In this document: in pieces, positions 44,660-56,758 of the stretch
Layout of the letters: every line of letters starts with the position of its first letter
Position numbering within the stretch: position 1 is the stretch's first letter
Assembly: GCF_012489685.1 (NCBI RefSeq)
Contig: NC_080045.1
Span: 47,451,096-47,515,095, forward strand
Source: Lotus japonicus
Lineage: Eukaryota; Streptophyta; Magnoliopsida; Fabales; Fabaceae
DNA: 64,000 nucleotides
Reading direction: 5' to 3'
Notes under the pieces: generated by a model
Database searches by the model: none
What the model saw: the letters and a program-made list of their open reading frames with translations, nothing else
Told to the model about the DNA's origin: nothing
Position numbers and translations under genes: made by a program

Positions 44660-47450
44660 CAACATAAACATCGATCACATAGACACAACCAAGTGAATGT
44701 CGTGTTGGTCAGCTAAAACAACCAAAGCAAGGTTTATATTGTCCAACAAACCACCGAATGAAACAAGGTGGCATAGTCATTACTCATTAATAAACACTTA
44801 AAAATTGTTCAAGCATAATAATCATCTGAGGAGTCTTCCTTAAAGGCCTCATTAAGGCTGAACGCCTCAATTACAAGGCATATCTTGTCCTATATAAATA
44901 TATGTTTAATCTTTAGTTTCATTAACATCACTCATCTTGCCGTTCTTCTTATATTTATAGATTATTTTTCCGGCCATGTAGAAGTTGTTTTAAGCGTCAG
45001 AGTGTCTTTTGCAGTTATAACTCACAGTTGTGTTCCACTATATATGCGCTAAACCTACAACCTCCGTGCAAAGATTGAACGTATCAGAGTTCAATTTCGG
45101 GAAGAGCAACTTTATAAACCAAAATTATATACCATATAGAATACCACTAAAGTTGATTATTAATTTGACGTAAGCAAAGTTGATTATTAATTACTTTTTT
45201 TTTCCGGCCATAAGTTCATGATGAGCCAGCTAATTAGGAGCCATGCATGATACAGGTACATGACATTTGGTCTTATAGAGATTTCTACGAAATTCCTTTT
45301 GGTGGTCTTTAATTTGATATATGGTACAGTCATTTGTGTAGTTGGAGCAATTCAATTTGAATGAATGAAAGTGATGAGTCATGTATATAATAATTATTTA
45401 TTTATGATCCCATGAAAATAAGTTGGGTTGAGATCAAATTATTCGTTTGTTTTGATAATTATTCCTTCTGGCACCCTACTACTAGCTAGATGGATGATTG
45501 ATCCTAATAGTTCACATGTCTCTTCCATTTGAAGAAGGGCTAGGAAGGCAGTAAAATGCAATAAATTACTAGAGAGAGACTAAATATAGCAATATCAAGA
45601 ATTATTTTCTACTAGGATTGTGATAAAGACATGAGGAGATACTTCTACGCGTTTTCAACTTACAAGTGTTCACATTGCGCATCATACATACATATCCTTG
45701 GAACCTCTTCATTTGCCAAAATTGGCATTCACATGTAAGAGGTGAATATTTACATTCAAGGAATATTTCATTGTTAAACTGTAAAAAGTGTTATAGGATC
45801 ATGCAAAATAATGAAGTGTCGCTTGGAAATAAAAATCATTAAGAACATATCACATCGTAAAGTACCAATATATTCCGGTATCATAAGTTCAATGTTAAGT
45901 TATTTTGATAGAAATACAATATGAAATCATTTTTGTGGATCTTATCCTCTAATTACATAAATTTTTGAGATAACTAATTATTTGATATGATATCAGAGTC
46001 TCTATGATCAAAATATTTAGAGTACGATCATTATCGCCTCACATTTCTAATAAAATGTTGAATTTCAATATATGGTAGGTGGACATCTTCATTATTCATA
46101 TTTCAAGCTCAAGTGAACTCTTGCGTGAGAAGACGTATTCGAAATATAATATAAAACTATTTAAAGAGAACAATGGTGCAACACTTGTGAAAAAAGATGA
46201 TAAACTCATTTTTATGGTTTGAGCATAATAAAGGAGGGATCCTAGCATACATTAGTGAAACAAAAAATATTGATAAACATACATTCTTTTATAACATTTT
46301 TTAGATATATCACTTTGTGGCGAAGTACTTTTAACTACAACAAATTAGTGTTGCGAAGGTTGAAAATCGTTGTAAAATTGTATGTCTAAATTAAAGATCT
46401 CTGACAAAGTGTATATTAATGTATCATCACTCAGTTTATTGAAGGAGCTGATAATTAAAGAAAATTACATGTGAAACTATTAAGAATGATTTAGATTTAA
46501 ATTATTTGATTTTAGAATGATTTTATGCTCAGATATCATCATGATGTCATTTGGTCCATATATCACTAGCTAACTCCACCTAATGAGAAAAATGTTTAGG
46601 TATTGTTGATTTTTACTTAAGGATGTGAATTATTGCCATTTGTTAAACAAGGAATATTGAAGTTAAACAACCATATACTATACCGTGTGCCTTCTGTTTG
46701 CCATTGTACACTCCAATCAAGCCCCAAATATACTTTCTTTTGACAGCTAGGATACAAGAATGAAAAATGTGAAAGCACTCGAAAACATTAAGCCAGATTA
46801 AGAGTTTAGATTTGTTTAACTGCATTTGTTTTTCGATGATTAAAAGTTTGAATTTATTCCCCTCCAGACAGCACCATAAGTTAAAACATTTTTCTTAAAT
46901 TCTAGGCTACAGTAGAATTACTTATAAATTGTCCATCAAGACAGTTGCTACATTGAGAATTAAACATGCAATCTTTTAAAAAGATATAGTCGATCCTACC
47001 AAATGAGGTTAATTATATTTGTAAGTATACGTTAATTATTCTCTTATCGATCATTCACTAACACCACTCTTGCAAAAATTGAAAACACAATTTTCTAAGA
47101 AGAATTGGTATGTCGTTCCTGATTAAACATACTTGATTGCATTTGTAAGTACTAGACAAGAATCAGTCACATTGATTAACGCGGTAATCAAAGAAAGAAG
47201 TAGATAAACAAAAGAGAAAGACTAAAGAGAAAAAGTTGCACCACGTCATGAAAGGAACATGAGCAAAAATGGTAACAAATCAAATTCAAGAGATACACAG
47301 AGCCGGCTAATTGGAAAATCAGAAAACGCCAAAAATGTAACTCTCACTTTGACAGAAAACTGCTTCTGACACCCTACACTGAAACTTCATCATTCTCTTC
47401 TCTTCTGCTTGTCCCTATTTCAACACTTTTCTTGCATGTCATGTGCTAGA
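44660..47450. other. AT-rich intergenic spacer
   Basis: No open frame with recognisable content and no paired repeat ends were found. The last few hundred bases are presumably the promoter region of the zinc finger gene at 47572. Confidence 0.55.
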
Positions 47451-47457
47451 TATAAAG
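47451..47457 (+). promoter_or_regulatory. Candidate TATA box of the zinc finger gene
   Basis: TATAAAG lies 121 bp upstream of the ATG at 47572, which would give a leader of roughly 90 nt. Single-motif evidence only. Confidence 0.45.
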
Positions 47458-47571
47458 CCTCTGCCATCTTCCACATTCTTCTTTAACAACATCACAGAGA
47501 GAAATTCAGAAATTTCATTCAGCTTTTTTACTTTTTCTTTTTCTGCTGTGAATTCTGAGAAACCTGTCATC

Positions 47572-48120
47572 ATGAGCTCTGAGGTTTCAGGTGAAGATCA
47601 TCATGGTGATCATCAAAATGAAGACACTGCAGGAACAAAACGCTCTTATGATTGTACATTCTGCAAGAGAGGCTTCACAAATGCTCAGGCTTTAGGGGGT
47701 CACATGAATATTCATAGGAAGGACAGAGCCAAGGGAAAACAAGAACAAACCCCAAACCCTTTTTCTTCCATTCAAGGAAAATTCACCAACTATGAACAAT
47801 CCTATTCCTCTATGACCCTTCCTTTTACTTCTGAATTTCAAAACAAACCCTTAAGCCATTACTCCATTCGGGAGCCTCAGAGGAATCGTGACATGTATTT
47901 TCATCCTCCACCAACCCAACTTGCACCTCTTCATCTGTGTGAGTTTCAGAACAAAAAGTCTGATCAGCCTGTGCATTTCAACCAAGGGTTTTGGGGTGCT
48001 GATTTGAGTCTCCAAACTGGTTCAAATCATGTGGGTCATAATGCTAGTCAAGTTAGGAGAGGAAATCAGAAAGATAGTGAAGTGGACTTGGAGCTCAGGC
48101 TTGGCCATGATCCATACTGA
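47572..48120 (+). CDS. Single-C2H2 zinc finger transcription regulator, SUPERMAN/TAC1-like
   Basis: This intronless gene encodes 182 residues. One zinc finger uses Cys28, Cys31, His44 and His48, with the plant-specific Q-A-L-G-G-H helix at 39-44 followed by [10 protein letters not shown]. The C-terminus has D-L-E-L-R-L at 172-177, an EAR-type LxLxL repressor motif, five residues from the end. This layout is that of the SUPERMAN, RABBIT EARS and TAC1 group of small nuclear regulators of flower, leaf and meristem development. The [10 protein letters not shown] stretch leans towards TAC1-like members. The start at 47572 is preferred over the longer frame from 47443, because the extra 43 residues are hydrophobic leader-like translation of the 5' UTR. 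Confidence 0.9.
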   Translation: MSSEVSGEDHHGDHQNEDTAGTKRSYDCTFCKRGFTNAQALGGHMNIHRKDRAKGKQEQTPNPFSSIQGKFTNYEQSYSSMTLPFTSEFQNKPLSHYSIREPQRNRDMYFHPPPTQLAPLHLCEFQNKKSDQPVHFNQGFWGADLSLQTGSNHVGHNASQVRRGNQKDSEVDLELRLGHDPY

Positions 48121-49500
48121 AAAAAGCTATGTCATCCTTTAATTAAGGTATATTCACATTTCTTTTCATGATTTAGATGGAAGTTTAATTGAGAAAATTA
48201 ATTAATTACCCTGAAGCATATATCAATTTCTTGAATTTAGGGCAAGTTTTTTTTCCCTAACCCATGTATAAGAATTATATTTGATTAATACTGAGCTCAA
48301 ATTGTTCATGTGACAGGATAAGAATGGTGCATATGTAAACATCAGAACTAACACTGAGGTACATAAATTTCATTACTAATGTAAGAAGCTGTATAGTTAG
48401 GGCCTCGGGGGAAAAGTCATCTTGAGAATGCTAAAGCATTTGACAGTGAATAGTTATGGAAAAGACTAGGTTTTCTTCTTTTGCTTGTTAATTAGTGTAT
48501 ATACATGTTTCTTCAGATACTCATTATGAGATGCAATTAATAGTACTGGTTATAATGATCCTTCACTTGCCTTCCTTAGTTTCTGAACTTTGCAGTGGGA
48601 ATGCCTTTTTTATGCCTCCAAATCATGATTCTTCTTACAATACTGATCGATTTTGATACCTGGATATATATGATAGTTTTATCAGCTGATCATTTTGATT
48701 GAGTATATGAATCATATTGCACATGCTATATGGCTGTCATTTTTCTAGACTGAGATCACATGCTATCACCTCATTGTACGGTACCTCAAGAATTTTAATT
48801 TGTCAATATTTAAGAATTACACATAATTAGAAAGGCTGAGGTCAGAGGTTTTCTTAGCCCAAATATGCATGACAGTACTGCATCCTGCTAACCCTCCAAT
48901 CATCAATGTCAAGCTAATTTCATATGTAATATTGAGGCACTTTTAAGGTAGAATTTACCTTATGTTTTCTCAAGGATGCTTTTGAAGTCAATATTGCATG
49001 TATTTAAATAATCACTGAAATTTACTTTTTGCCAGCAAAAATTGAATTATCACCTTAAATTGCTATTATTTTTAAGAAATTGGTATTATAGCAAATTCTT
49101 TAGTAAATGTTATGAAAGTAAATATAGGGTTCATTAACATTTTATTTTGAATGTGTTTGTGTAAACAACTTAATTAAGCGCTTATAACAATAAACGTTTA
49201 TCACATAATCTTATCCATAGGTTAATTTGAAAAGAAAAAAAACTTACTAAGAAAAGCTCAAAACAAGTTATAAATAAGCATAAACTTGGATTTCAAAAAA
49301 AAAAAGCATAAACTTGAATTTCAAAAAAAAGAAGCATAAACTTACTCCTAAGCTAACTAAAAACAGCTTGTAAATTAGCTATAAACTTTCTGAAGAACTT
49401 TCAAAAATGTTTATATTATTATAAAATTAGTTCAAATAGTTCTTTCAAAGGGCCTTTCTAGATGAGAGGTATTGCTTATGTAAATTATATTGTACTGTAA
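48121..49500. other. 3' flank of the zinc finger gene and AT-rich spacer
   Basis: The first few hundred bases probably hold the 3' UTR; no poly(A) signal stands out from the AT-rich background. Near 49275-49340 a short unit built on 'gcataaacttg(g/a)atttcaa' is repeated two to three times. No gene seen. Confidence 0.5.
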
Positions 49501-49509
49501 TAAATTTTT

Positions 49510-50076
49510 GGCTTAAATACTCTGGAGGTCCCTGAAATTGTACCCCATATGAAAATAAGTCCCTGAAATTTTTTTTTCCGATTCCGGGTCCCTAGAAAAA
49601 TTTGTTTGATCAAAATAAGTCCCTGAGCATGTATACGCCGGAGAAGACGGTGGTTGCCTCCTCATTGTTTCCACAAACCATGAAATAACATGTTTAAAAC
49701 ACTCCTAGACCTTCATATATCTGATCTGGGCAAAGAAATCGCAAGAAACAAAGCTAAAATGAAGAAACCGAGAAGCTCCATAAATTCCGGCGAGAAGAAA
49801 TCAACTTGTTACTGGCTTTTTCTCTTCAACTGTGACGACCCAGCCCACGAGACCACCACCACTGAGTTCCTGAGGACGAGACGAAGCCGGCCCAACACCT
49901 CGGTCGCAGCGCCGCCATGACCGCCATCGTCAACCACCGTCTTCTCCGGCGTATACACGCTCAGGGACTTATTTTGATCAAACAAATTTTTCTAGGGACC
50001 GGGAATCGGGAAAAAAAATTCAGGGACTTATTTTCATACGGGGTACAATTTCAGGGGCCTATGGAGCTATTAAGCC
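49510..50076. mobile_element. Foldback MULE with long inverted repeats
   Basis: A 567-bp element with inverted repeats of about 150 bp (GGCTTAAATACTC at the left end, the reverse of TTAAGCC at the right) and a 9-bp target duplication taaattttt at 49501-49509 and 50077-50085. The arms contain the repeated 'aagtccctga' motif. The G+C-rich centre (about 49666-49930) has no transposase. The arms are highly similar, so its transcripts would form a strong hairpin. Confidence 0.9.
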
Positions 50077-50770
50077 TAAATTTTTTGATAGGCATTTTAC
50101 TATAATGAAATACTTATTCAGAGTTCTTTTCGCTTTATAAGAGGCACTTTGCTGACCAAAATTTGTTTTTATGCCAAAAGGAAACAAAAGAGGATAGGTA
50201 GGACAAAGATTAAAGTCATTAATACAACTCAGTAAATCAAAATGTGATCAGGATCACGTGGGTTTCTTTGTCTTGCTACCAATTCCTGGGGTAAAATTAG
50301 AAAGACAAATTAGCAAGCGACTGGGTAAAAAAAGGAAGAATAAAAAAATTTACCCTTTTAAATCGTTGGTACTATCCAAAGATAAGGATCTCTTTCAAAA
50401 AAAATAAAAAAAAATAAATCCAAAGATAAGGATCGGATAATGTAATTGGGTGCTTTACAATATTCAAAAATTATCAATATTTTGTTTGCATGTCTCAACC
50501 CTAATCGACATTATTTTCGAAAGCGATATTGTGATAGTTAGCAACGACATTACTTTCATATAAAATGAAAATTATTTAGTTTTCTTATTTTCCTTCCATC
50601 GGCTATTAATTATATTAAAGACTTGAGTATCAAATGAATATGCTTCTTTCTAGGGTCAGTTGAGAAGTTTGATAATAGACACATAATTCTAACCTTTTGC
50701 TGTTGAAAATAATCTAAGTACACTTCTAACCAAGGTTTATTTTTAGGTTTCCAAAGGTGTTACATTGAAG

Positions 50771-51598
50771 CAGTGGCGGAACTAGGAAAAATAATATGAG
50801 GGGGCCAAAATCATATATATAAAAAATTAAACTAATTAATATAATCATTGAAAAATTTATCATAAATAATGTTGGAAATTTGTTTTTTCGAATTTTTTAT
50901 TCTCAAGTTATTTTTTGCATTTAATTAGCTTTTTTATTTTTGATTCTCAAAGTTGTTTCTCTTGAAAAAAAAAAGACTTTTTTATTATTTTTATTATTAG
51001 TTTTTTTGAGAGAAATTTATATATTTAATGTTTTACTCTAAGACTATTAACTTTCCTCTTGTAAAAAACAATTATTCTAAGACTATTATATTTGTAACAC
51101 TCATTTTTTCTATGAAAGAAAAAAGTCAAGATATCATTGTAATTATTTTTAATTCCTACACTAATTAATAGTATAAAAGATTAAAAGTTATTAAGTAATA
51201 ATAAGTAAAATAATATACATCAAAATAGGAGAAAATATGAAAATTTGACAGCGTAATGCTTAATGTAATAACTGTGACAAAATTGAAATTGTGTTAAATA
51301 TAAAATAAGAAATCTTGACAACGAAATGCTTAATGTAAAACCTGACAAAAGTGAAATAATGTAAAAATAAAATATTACTCAAAAACAAGCTGAAGAGGGA
51401 TCGAACCCTTTACAGGTAGGAAAAAGAAGAGAGCTTCTCCCACTGTGGCAATTCTTTCTGTTTGTTAGACTTTGTACCTTTACATATATATAGAAAGCAT
51501 GAATACAAAAAATTTATAAGTACTCTTTATTGTTTAAGAATTTTCTAGAAACTTGGGGGGCCATGGCCCTCCCCTGTCTCCATGTAGTTCCGCCCCTG
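50771..51598 (+). mobile_element. Non-autonomous hAT element, copy 2
   Basis: An 828-bp element with ends CAGTGGCGGAACTAGG and (inverted) CAGGGGCGGAACTACA, and a perfect 8-bp target duplication cattgaag at 50763-50770 and 51599-51606. It shares its left end ('aaaaataatatgagggggcc') with the inverted element at 22418-22960. There is no transposase. Confidence 0.92.
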
Positions 51599-51606
51599 CA
51601 TTGAAG

Positions 51607-52580
51607 AGAGAAGCATGAAGCTCTCAAATTTTTATGCTGCAAATCATGTTTTTTTTTTTTTGAACGAGCAATCATGTATCTAAAATAAGGTAAATTGATA
51701 TAAAAATTTTAAATTAAATAATTAATTATAAAATAGGGTTGTCTATGTTATGAAAGTTATTTAACCTCATTCTTTTTTTGTTTAACCATATTTAACCTCA
51801 TATTAGTAGACTAATAAGATTATTTTTTTTATTTTTTTGTGTATAAACATTAATTTCACTAGCTAAATATTAATTCGAACGGATAAAAAATATTTGACTT
51901 TTTTTATTTTAAAATAAATAAAAGTAGTAAAAGAAGACGATAAAAGAAATTTGCAAAGATAACGCGGGGGGAAACGTATTCAAGAATGTGTTCACCTGAT
52001 CCATTGATATTTTCAACTCAAACGCTTATGTAAATGTTGATTTATTCATTTAGAATATATAGAGTTATTAACCTAACTAATTTCTCATCAAGTGCATCGA
52101 TCCATAGGAATTCCTAGTCTTGACTCCTTAAGTTCTAGAAATCCAAAAGGCAAAAGGAACATTAAATCACACACTTTCTCTCAATAAGACATTCCAAATG
52201 ACCAATCTATCTTTATACGAGGTATCCCAAGTGTATTAAATATCAATCTCCGATTTCACCCGAAACTCTTGTTAGAACTCATAACCTCAATTGCCACATG
52301 GAAAACCACTAATGTTCCTTCCTAACATATTCACATCCTGAAGACAACTGATGCATTGAGTGGTTTTTCTTGTGAACCAAACTCACACAAACCTTTCGAT
52401 TAATGCTCGTCCATAACAATCTAATATGGATCAAATTTATACTTGAAGCGCTGAACGCAATTATTAAAATTGCAGAAATGTCTTTTATTTTTGTTCCGGT
52501 TTGAAACAAAAAGCAGTTATTATTGAAAATTATAATTTAAAAGATAAAGGTTATTATAATATTAATATTTTACATTAATA
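51607..52580. other. AT-rich spacer
   Basis: Nothing recognisable beyond poly(A/T) tracts. The segment at about 52572-52584 is the sequence next to the poly(A) end of the LINE on its right. Confidence 0.5.
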
Positions 52581-52621
52581 TCACTTTTTTTTTTGGTACA
52601 TAGGAAAATTAAAAACAAGAA

Positions 52622-55600
52622 CTACAAAGCAACTAAATCCTTCTGGAGAAGAGGCACTACTTCCTCAGGAGGAGAATCTAAATCCATTACAGCACACTGA
52701 AGCCTGGCACCAATTCCCGCTAGACAGTCTGCTGGAGCATTTCCCTCTCGCTGAACATGACCAATTTTAACATCCCAATTCCTAGAGAGAAGCAAAAGGA
52801 TATCCATTAACACAGAACTATACCGATGAAACTCCGCGCCACGCTTCTCGATTGCACGAACCATCTCCAAACAATCTGATCCACAAACCACTTTCCGCCA
52901 ATTCTTCTACCAAACATATCGCAATCCCGTTGCCAGTGCTTGCATTTCTGCATACAGAGAGTCTCCTCCATTCCTCCCAACATAAAAACCTCCTAGCCAC
53001 AAGCCTGCAGAATCACGCACAAGGCCTCCCACTCCCATACAACCACTAACCGCACTATAGGAGCCATCCACCATGAGCGAAACACACCCCCCTGGCGGCG
53101 GTGTCCAAGTCCCCATCCCCGGTTGCAATGACAGGGGTGTCTCCGCACCGTTCAACCATTTCTCATAATCATCCAAATCCCTCCTAATTTCATCACACAC
53201 GAAGGTAGCTGTCCAGCGCTTATGTCCCAGAGTCATTTCATTCCTCCAACGCCACTGGCGCCATAAAACCGCAAGGAATAACAAAGAGTGCTTACCTCGA
53301 AGATTCACCTCCACCCACCGCTGAACTGATGACGCACGAAAGCCCGGCCAACCCAGCGCATTAAAACGGCTCCAAACTTCCCTCGCATGGGGACAATCTC
53401 GTAACGCATGGAGATTATCCTCGTGTCCAAAGGAGCAACGCCCACAGGATGGAGAAGCAGACATATGACATCGAAATCGCTGTGCATTTACCGGCGTCGC
53501 TTCATGCAGTAAAAGCCAAACGAAAATCTTGATTTTTTCCGGCACACGCAATTTCCAAATTAACTTCCAATCACTCACCTGATGAGGGCCGTAAGATGGC
53601 TGCTGGAGCCATTGATACGCCGACGAAGCTGTGTACACCCCTGAAGCACACGACCTCCAAACCCACACATCCCGCATTCGCTCATCTATCGTGGGAGCAA
53701 TATCACGCAAACAATCTTGGAAGAAGGGAGGGATCGGGGTAAACAAACCCGAGCAATCCCAGTGTCCCACCGTAATCAAATTCTTCAACTGAATAGCAGT
53801 ATCTGAAATATGAACCACAGGTACTACTTTGCCCAGCATGCCATACCCTGACCAATCCGCAAACCATAGAGACGTCTCGCCATTACCCAATTTATAAGAG
53901 AATCCTTCCTTGAGCTGGTCACTGGCTTTTAAAATTCCTTTCCAGAGAGGTGATGCAGTAGTAGTTGCAGGTACAGAGAGAATATTCTGCTGTTTGAGAT
54001 ACTTGTGGTGCAACACGTTCACCCATAATTTATTTGGCTGCTGCAGCAGTGTCCATACCAACTTCCCTAGCATCGCCGTATTTGCCACCCCTGCGTCTTT
54101 CACACCAAGACCTCCCTCCTGCTTCTCTTTAACCACAGTTTCCCAATTTACCATGTGCCATCCCCGCTCAGAATTTGATGAAGACCAAATAAATCTTCTG
54201 GTAGTGCGATTTATCAACTGAGTTGTCTTCCGCGGGAGCCAAACTGCTTGTGTAACATAAGTCGGAATAGACGTAACCACAGCCTTGGCCAAACAAATTC
54301 TTCCAGCCCTATTAAGAACGCGAGATTTCCAAGCTGATAATCGCCGATGAATCTGATCAAGAATACATTGAAACCTATCATGTGTAACTCTCCCTGCGTT
54401 TAGAGGAAAGCCCAGATACCTCCCCAAGTTGCTCACAAGCGGAATTGGACTTGCAGTGCGCAAACGTTGACGATCTCCCCAAGATACCCCTTTCGAGCAC
54501 ATTGCCTTAGATTTCTGGACATTAACCATCAAACCTGAGCTACGCCCGAAGCCTTGGAGAATTTGAGCAATACACTGGAGCTGGCTATCCTTGGCCTTAC
54601 AGAAAAGAAGAACGTCATCCGCAAAAAGGATATGAGAAAGTGGAGGACCTCCCCGTGAAATTGAGATAGGGCTCCAAACTTTCTCCTCCACCGCTCTCTG
54701 GATCCGAATTGACAACTTCTCCATACATAACACAAAAAGGTATGGGGACATTGGGTCCCCTTGGCGAAGTCCTCTATCAGTTTTGAAACTAGGGAGACGA
54801 TCACCATTCCAAGGAATAGAAACAGTAGAAGATCTCACACAACACAGAACAAGATTAATAATCACCTCGGGAAAATCAAAGTCTCTAAGAGTATCCTCCA
54901 AGAAATCCCACTCTAATTTATCGTAAGCCTTCTCCAAGTCAATCTTCATTGCCAAAGACCCATTCTTAGCCTTAGATTTCTCCATAAAATGTACTACCTC
55001 CTGTGCCAATATTGCATTATCTGTTGTCCCTCTGCCAGGAATAAAACTAGATTGCAAGGGACCTATAATATGCTCCAGAAAAGGTCGTAGCCGACCCACA
55101 AAGACTTTGGTAATGAGTTTATAAATAACATTACATAAACCTATGGGACGGTACTCCTTCATTTGCGTTGGTATGTCCACCTTGGGAATAATCACCAGCA
55201 AAGCTTCTGCAAGGGAAGGATCAATTGTTCCAGACAAAAAAGCATCCTGCACAATACGCCACACATCATCTCCCACTATGTCCCAGTAAGTTTTAAAGAA
55301 CACTGGTTGAAATCCATCTGGACCCGGCGCTTTAAAGGACTTCATAGACATTAGCGCAGCACGAACCTCCGCTTTCGTCACTGGAGCTACAAGCGCCCTC
55401 CTACACTCAGCAGGAATTTTAGGAACATTCCCAGCATAGAAGGATTCATACTGGGCATGCCCAGACCTGCAAAACAAAGAACGGTAAAAATCAATTGCCT
55501 CTTGCCGGAGCTGCACATCGTCCGTGCACCAGTTGCCATTAATCATAAGCCGATGTATTTTATTCCGCTTCCTACGAATGATAGTCTGAGTATGGAAGAA

Positions 55601-56758
55601 AGTTGTATTTCGGTCACCAAACTTCACCCATTGCTCTCTAGATTTCTGATACCAAAGTAATTCCTCTTGTCTCAGCACTTCACCATATTCTTCCTGCAAC
55701 CTACGTTCTAGTTGAACCAGGCTGGAAGTGGTAAATGAATCCTGCTCGCGTTGAACTCCCTTCAAACGACCCTCCACAAGTCTTTTGCGGCGAAAAATAT
55801 TCCCAAAAACCTGCTCATTAAATGATAAAGAATCAACCTGCACTCGGTAAAGCTTTGCCTGGATATTGCCCCCTGGAGACCTCCAAGCATTCGACACAAC
55901 TTCCTTGTACTGGTCATGAGCTGTCCACGCTGCGAGAAACCGAAATGGACGCTCATGGGGTATTGACGAACATGCATCACAGTGAACAAGAATCGGATTG
56001 TGATCTGAGTACATCCGAGTGAGTACCTCAACATAACCCTCCGGGAAAGCATGTCGCCACTCAATGTCACCCACAGCTCTATCCAAACGCTTGGAGATTT
56101 TTAGATACCCATGCTCTTTTCTATGCCAAGTAAAGAATCCTCCTTTTGCTTCCAAATCCACTAAATTACAAGCTTCCAGAACAGCAGCGAATTGCATGGC
56201 TCGATTATGATGAAACGCTCCTCCTCTAACTTCTGACGGAAGTAGTATCTCATTAAAATCGCCCACCACCATCCATGGATCAGTGATGCTAGTTCTCAAC
56301 TGCTGTAAATGATCCCAAAGTTCTATGCGCCTCCCCGGTATTGGACTCGCATACACAGCTGTGCAAGTCCAAGAATACGCTCCTATCGTGCACCTGAAAG
56401 TAATAGCCTGAGAATGTGAACATACACACTGTAGAGATACTTTGCTGCCCTGGTTTACCATAACCCATATTCCTCCACTTTGCCCACGAGCCTCCTCAAG
56501 ACAAGCCAAAGAATAGCCATTCGTCCTTCAAAACAATTCTGAATGGCGAAACTGACAATGCGTCTCCACAAGGATCAAGACATCCGGTTTGGATCGACGA
56601 ATAAATTCCTTCAATGCTAATTTAGAGTTAGCATTCATCGCTCCTCTTATGTTCCACATGAACACTGTAAAATCCTCAAAACCTAACATGGGAAACAATT
56701 TGAGGAGAAGTGCCAGAGCATGGCTATCATGCTCCACCATGATCTTTAAAGATAACAT
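52622..56758 (-). pseudogene. LINE ORF2 with two nonsense codons
   Basis: One phase runs through the whole stretch, but a stop at 56528-56530 (TGA) interrupts the endonuclease N-terminus and a second at 52907-52909 (TAG) interrupts RNase H. Endonuclease: W-N-I-R-G, then S-D-H-N-P near 56005. Reverse transcriptase: K-A-P-G-P-D-G, I-P-K-V, G-L-R-Q-G-D-P and the catalytic F-A-D-D near 54620. The zinc-binding region follows near 53400-53540 (C-x2-C then H and C), then RNase H from V-D-G-S-Y-S near 53070. The longest piece is 1200 codons. No frameshift is seen, so decay is recent and limited. Confidence 0.92.

Noticed and set aside
47443..47571. N-terminal extension of the zinc finger protein
   Set aside because: The extra 43 residues are Phe/Ser-rich with no family similarity, and a TATA box at 47451 would lie inside the extension.
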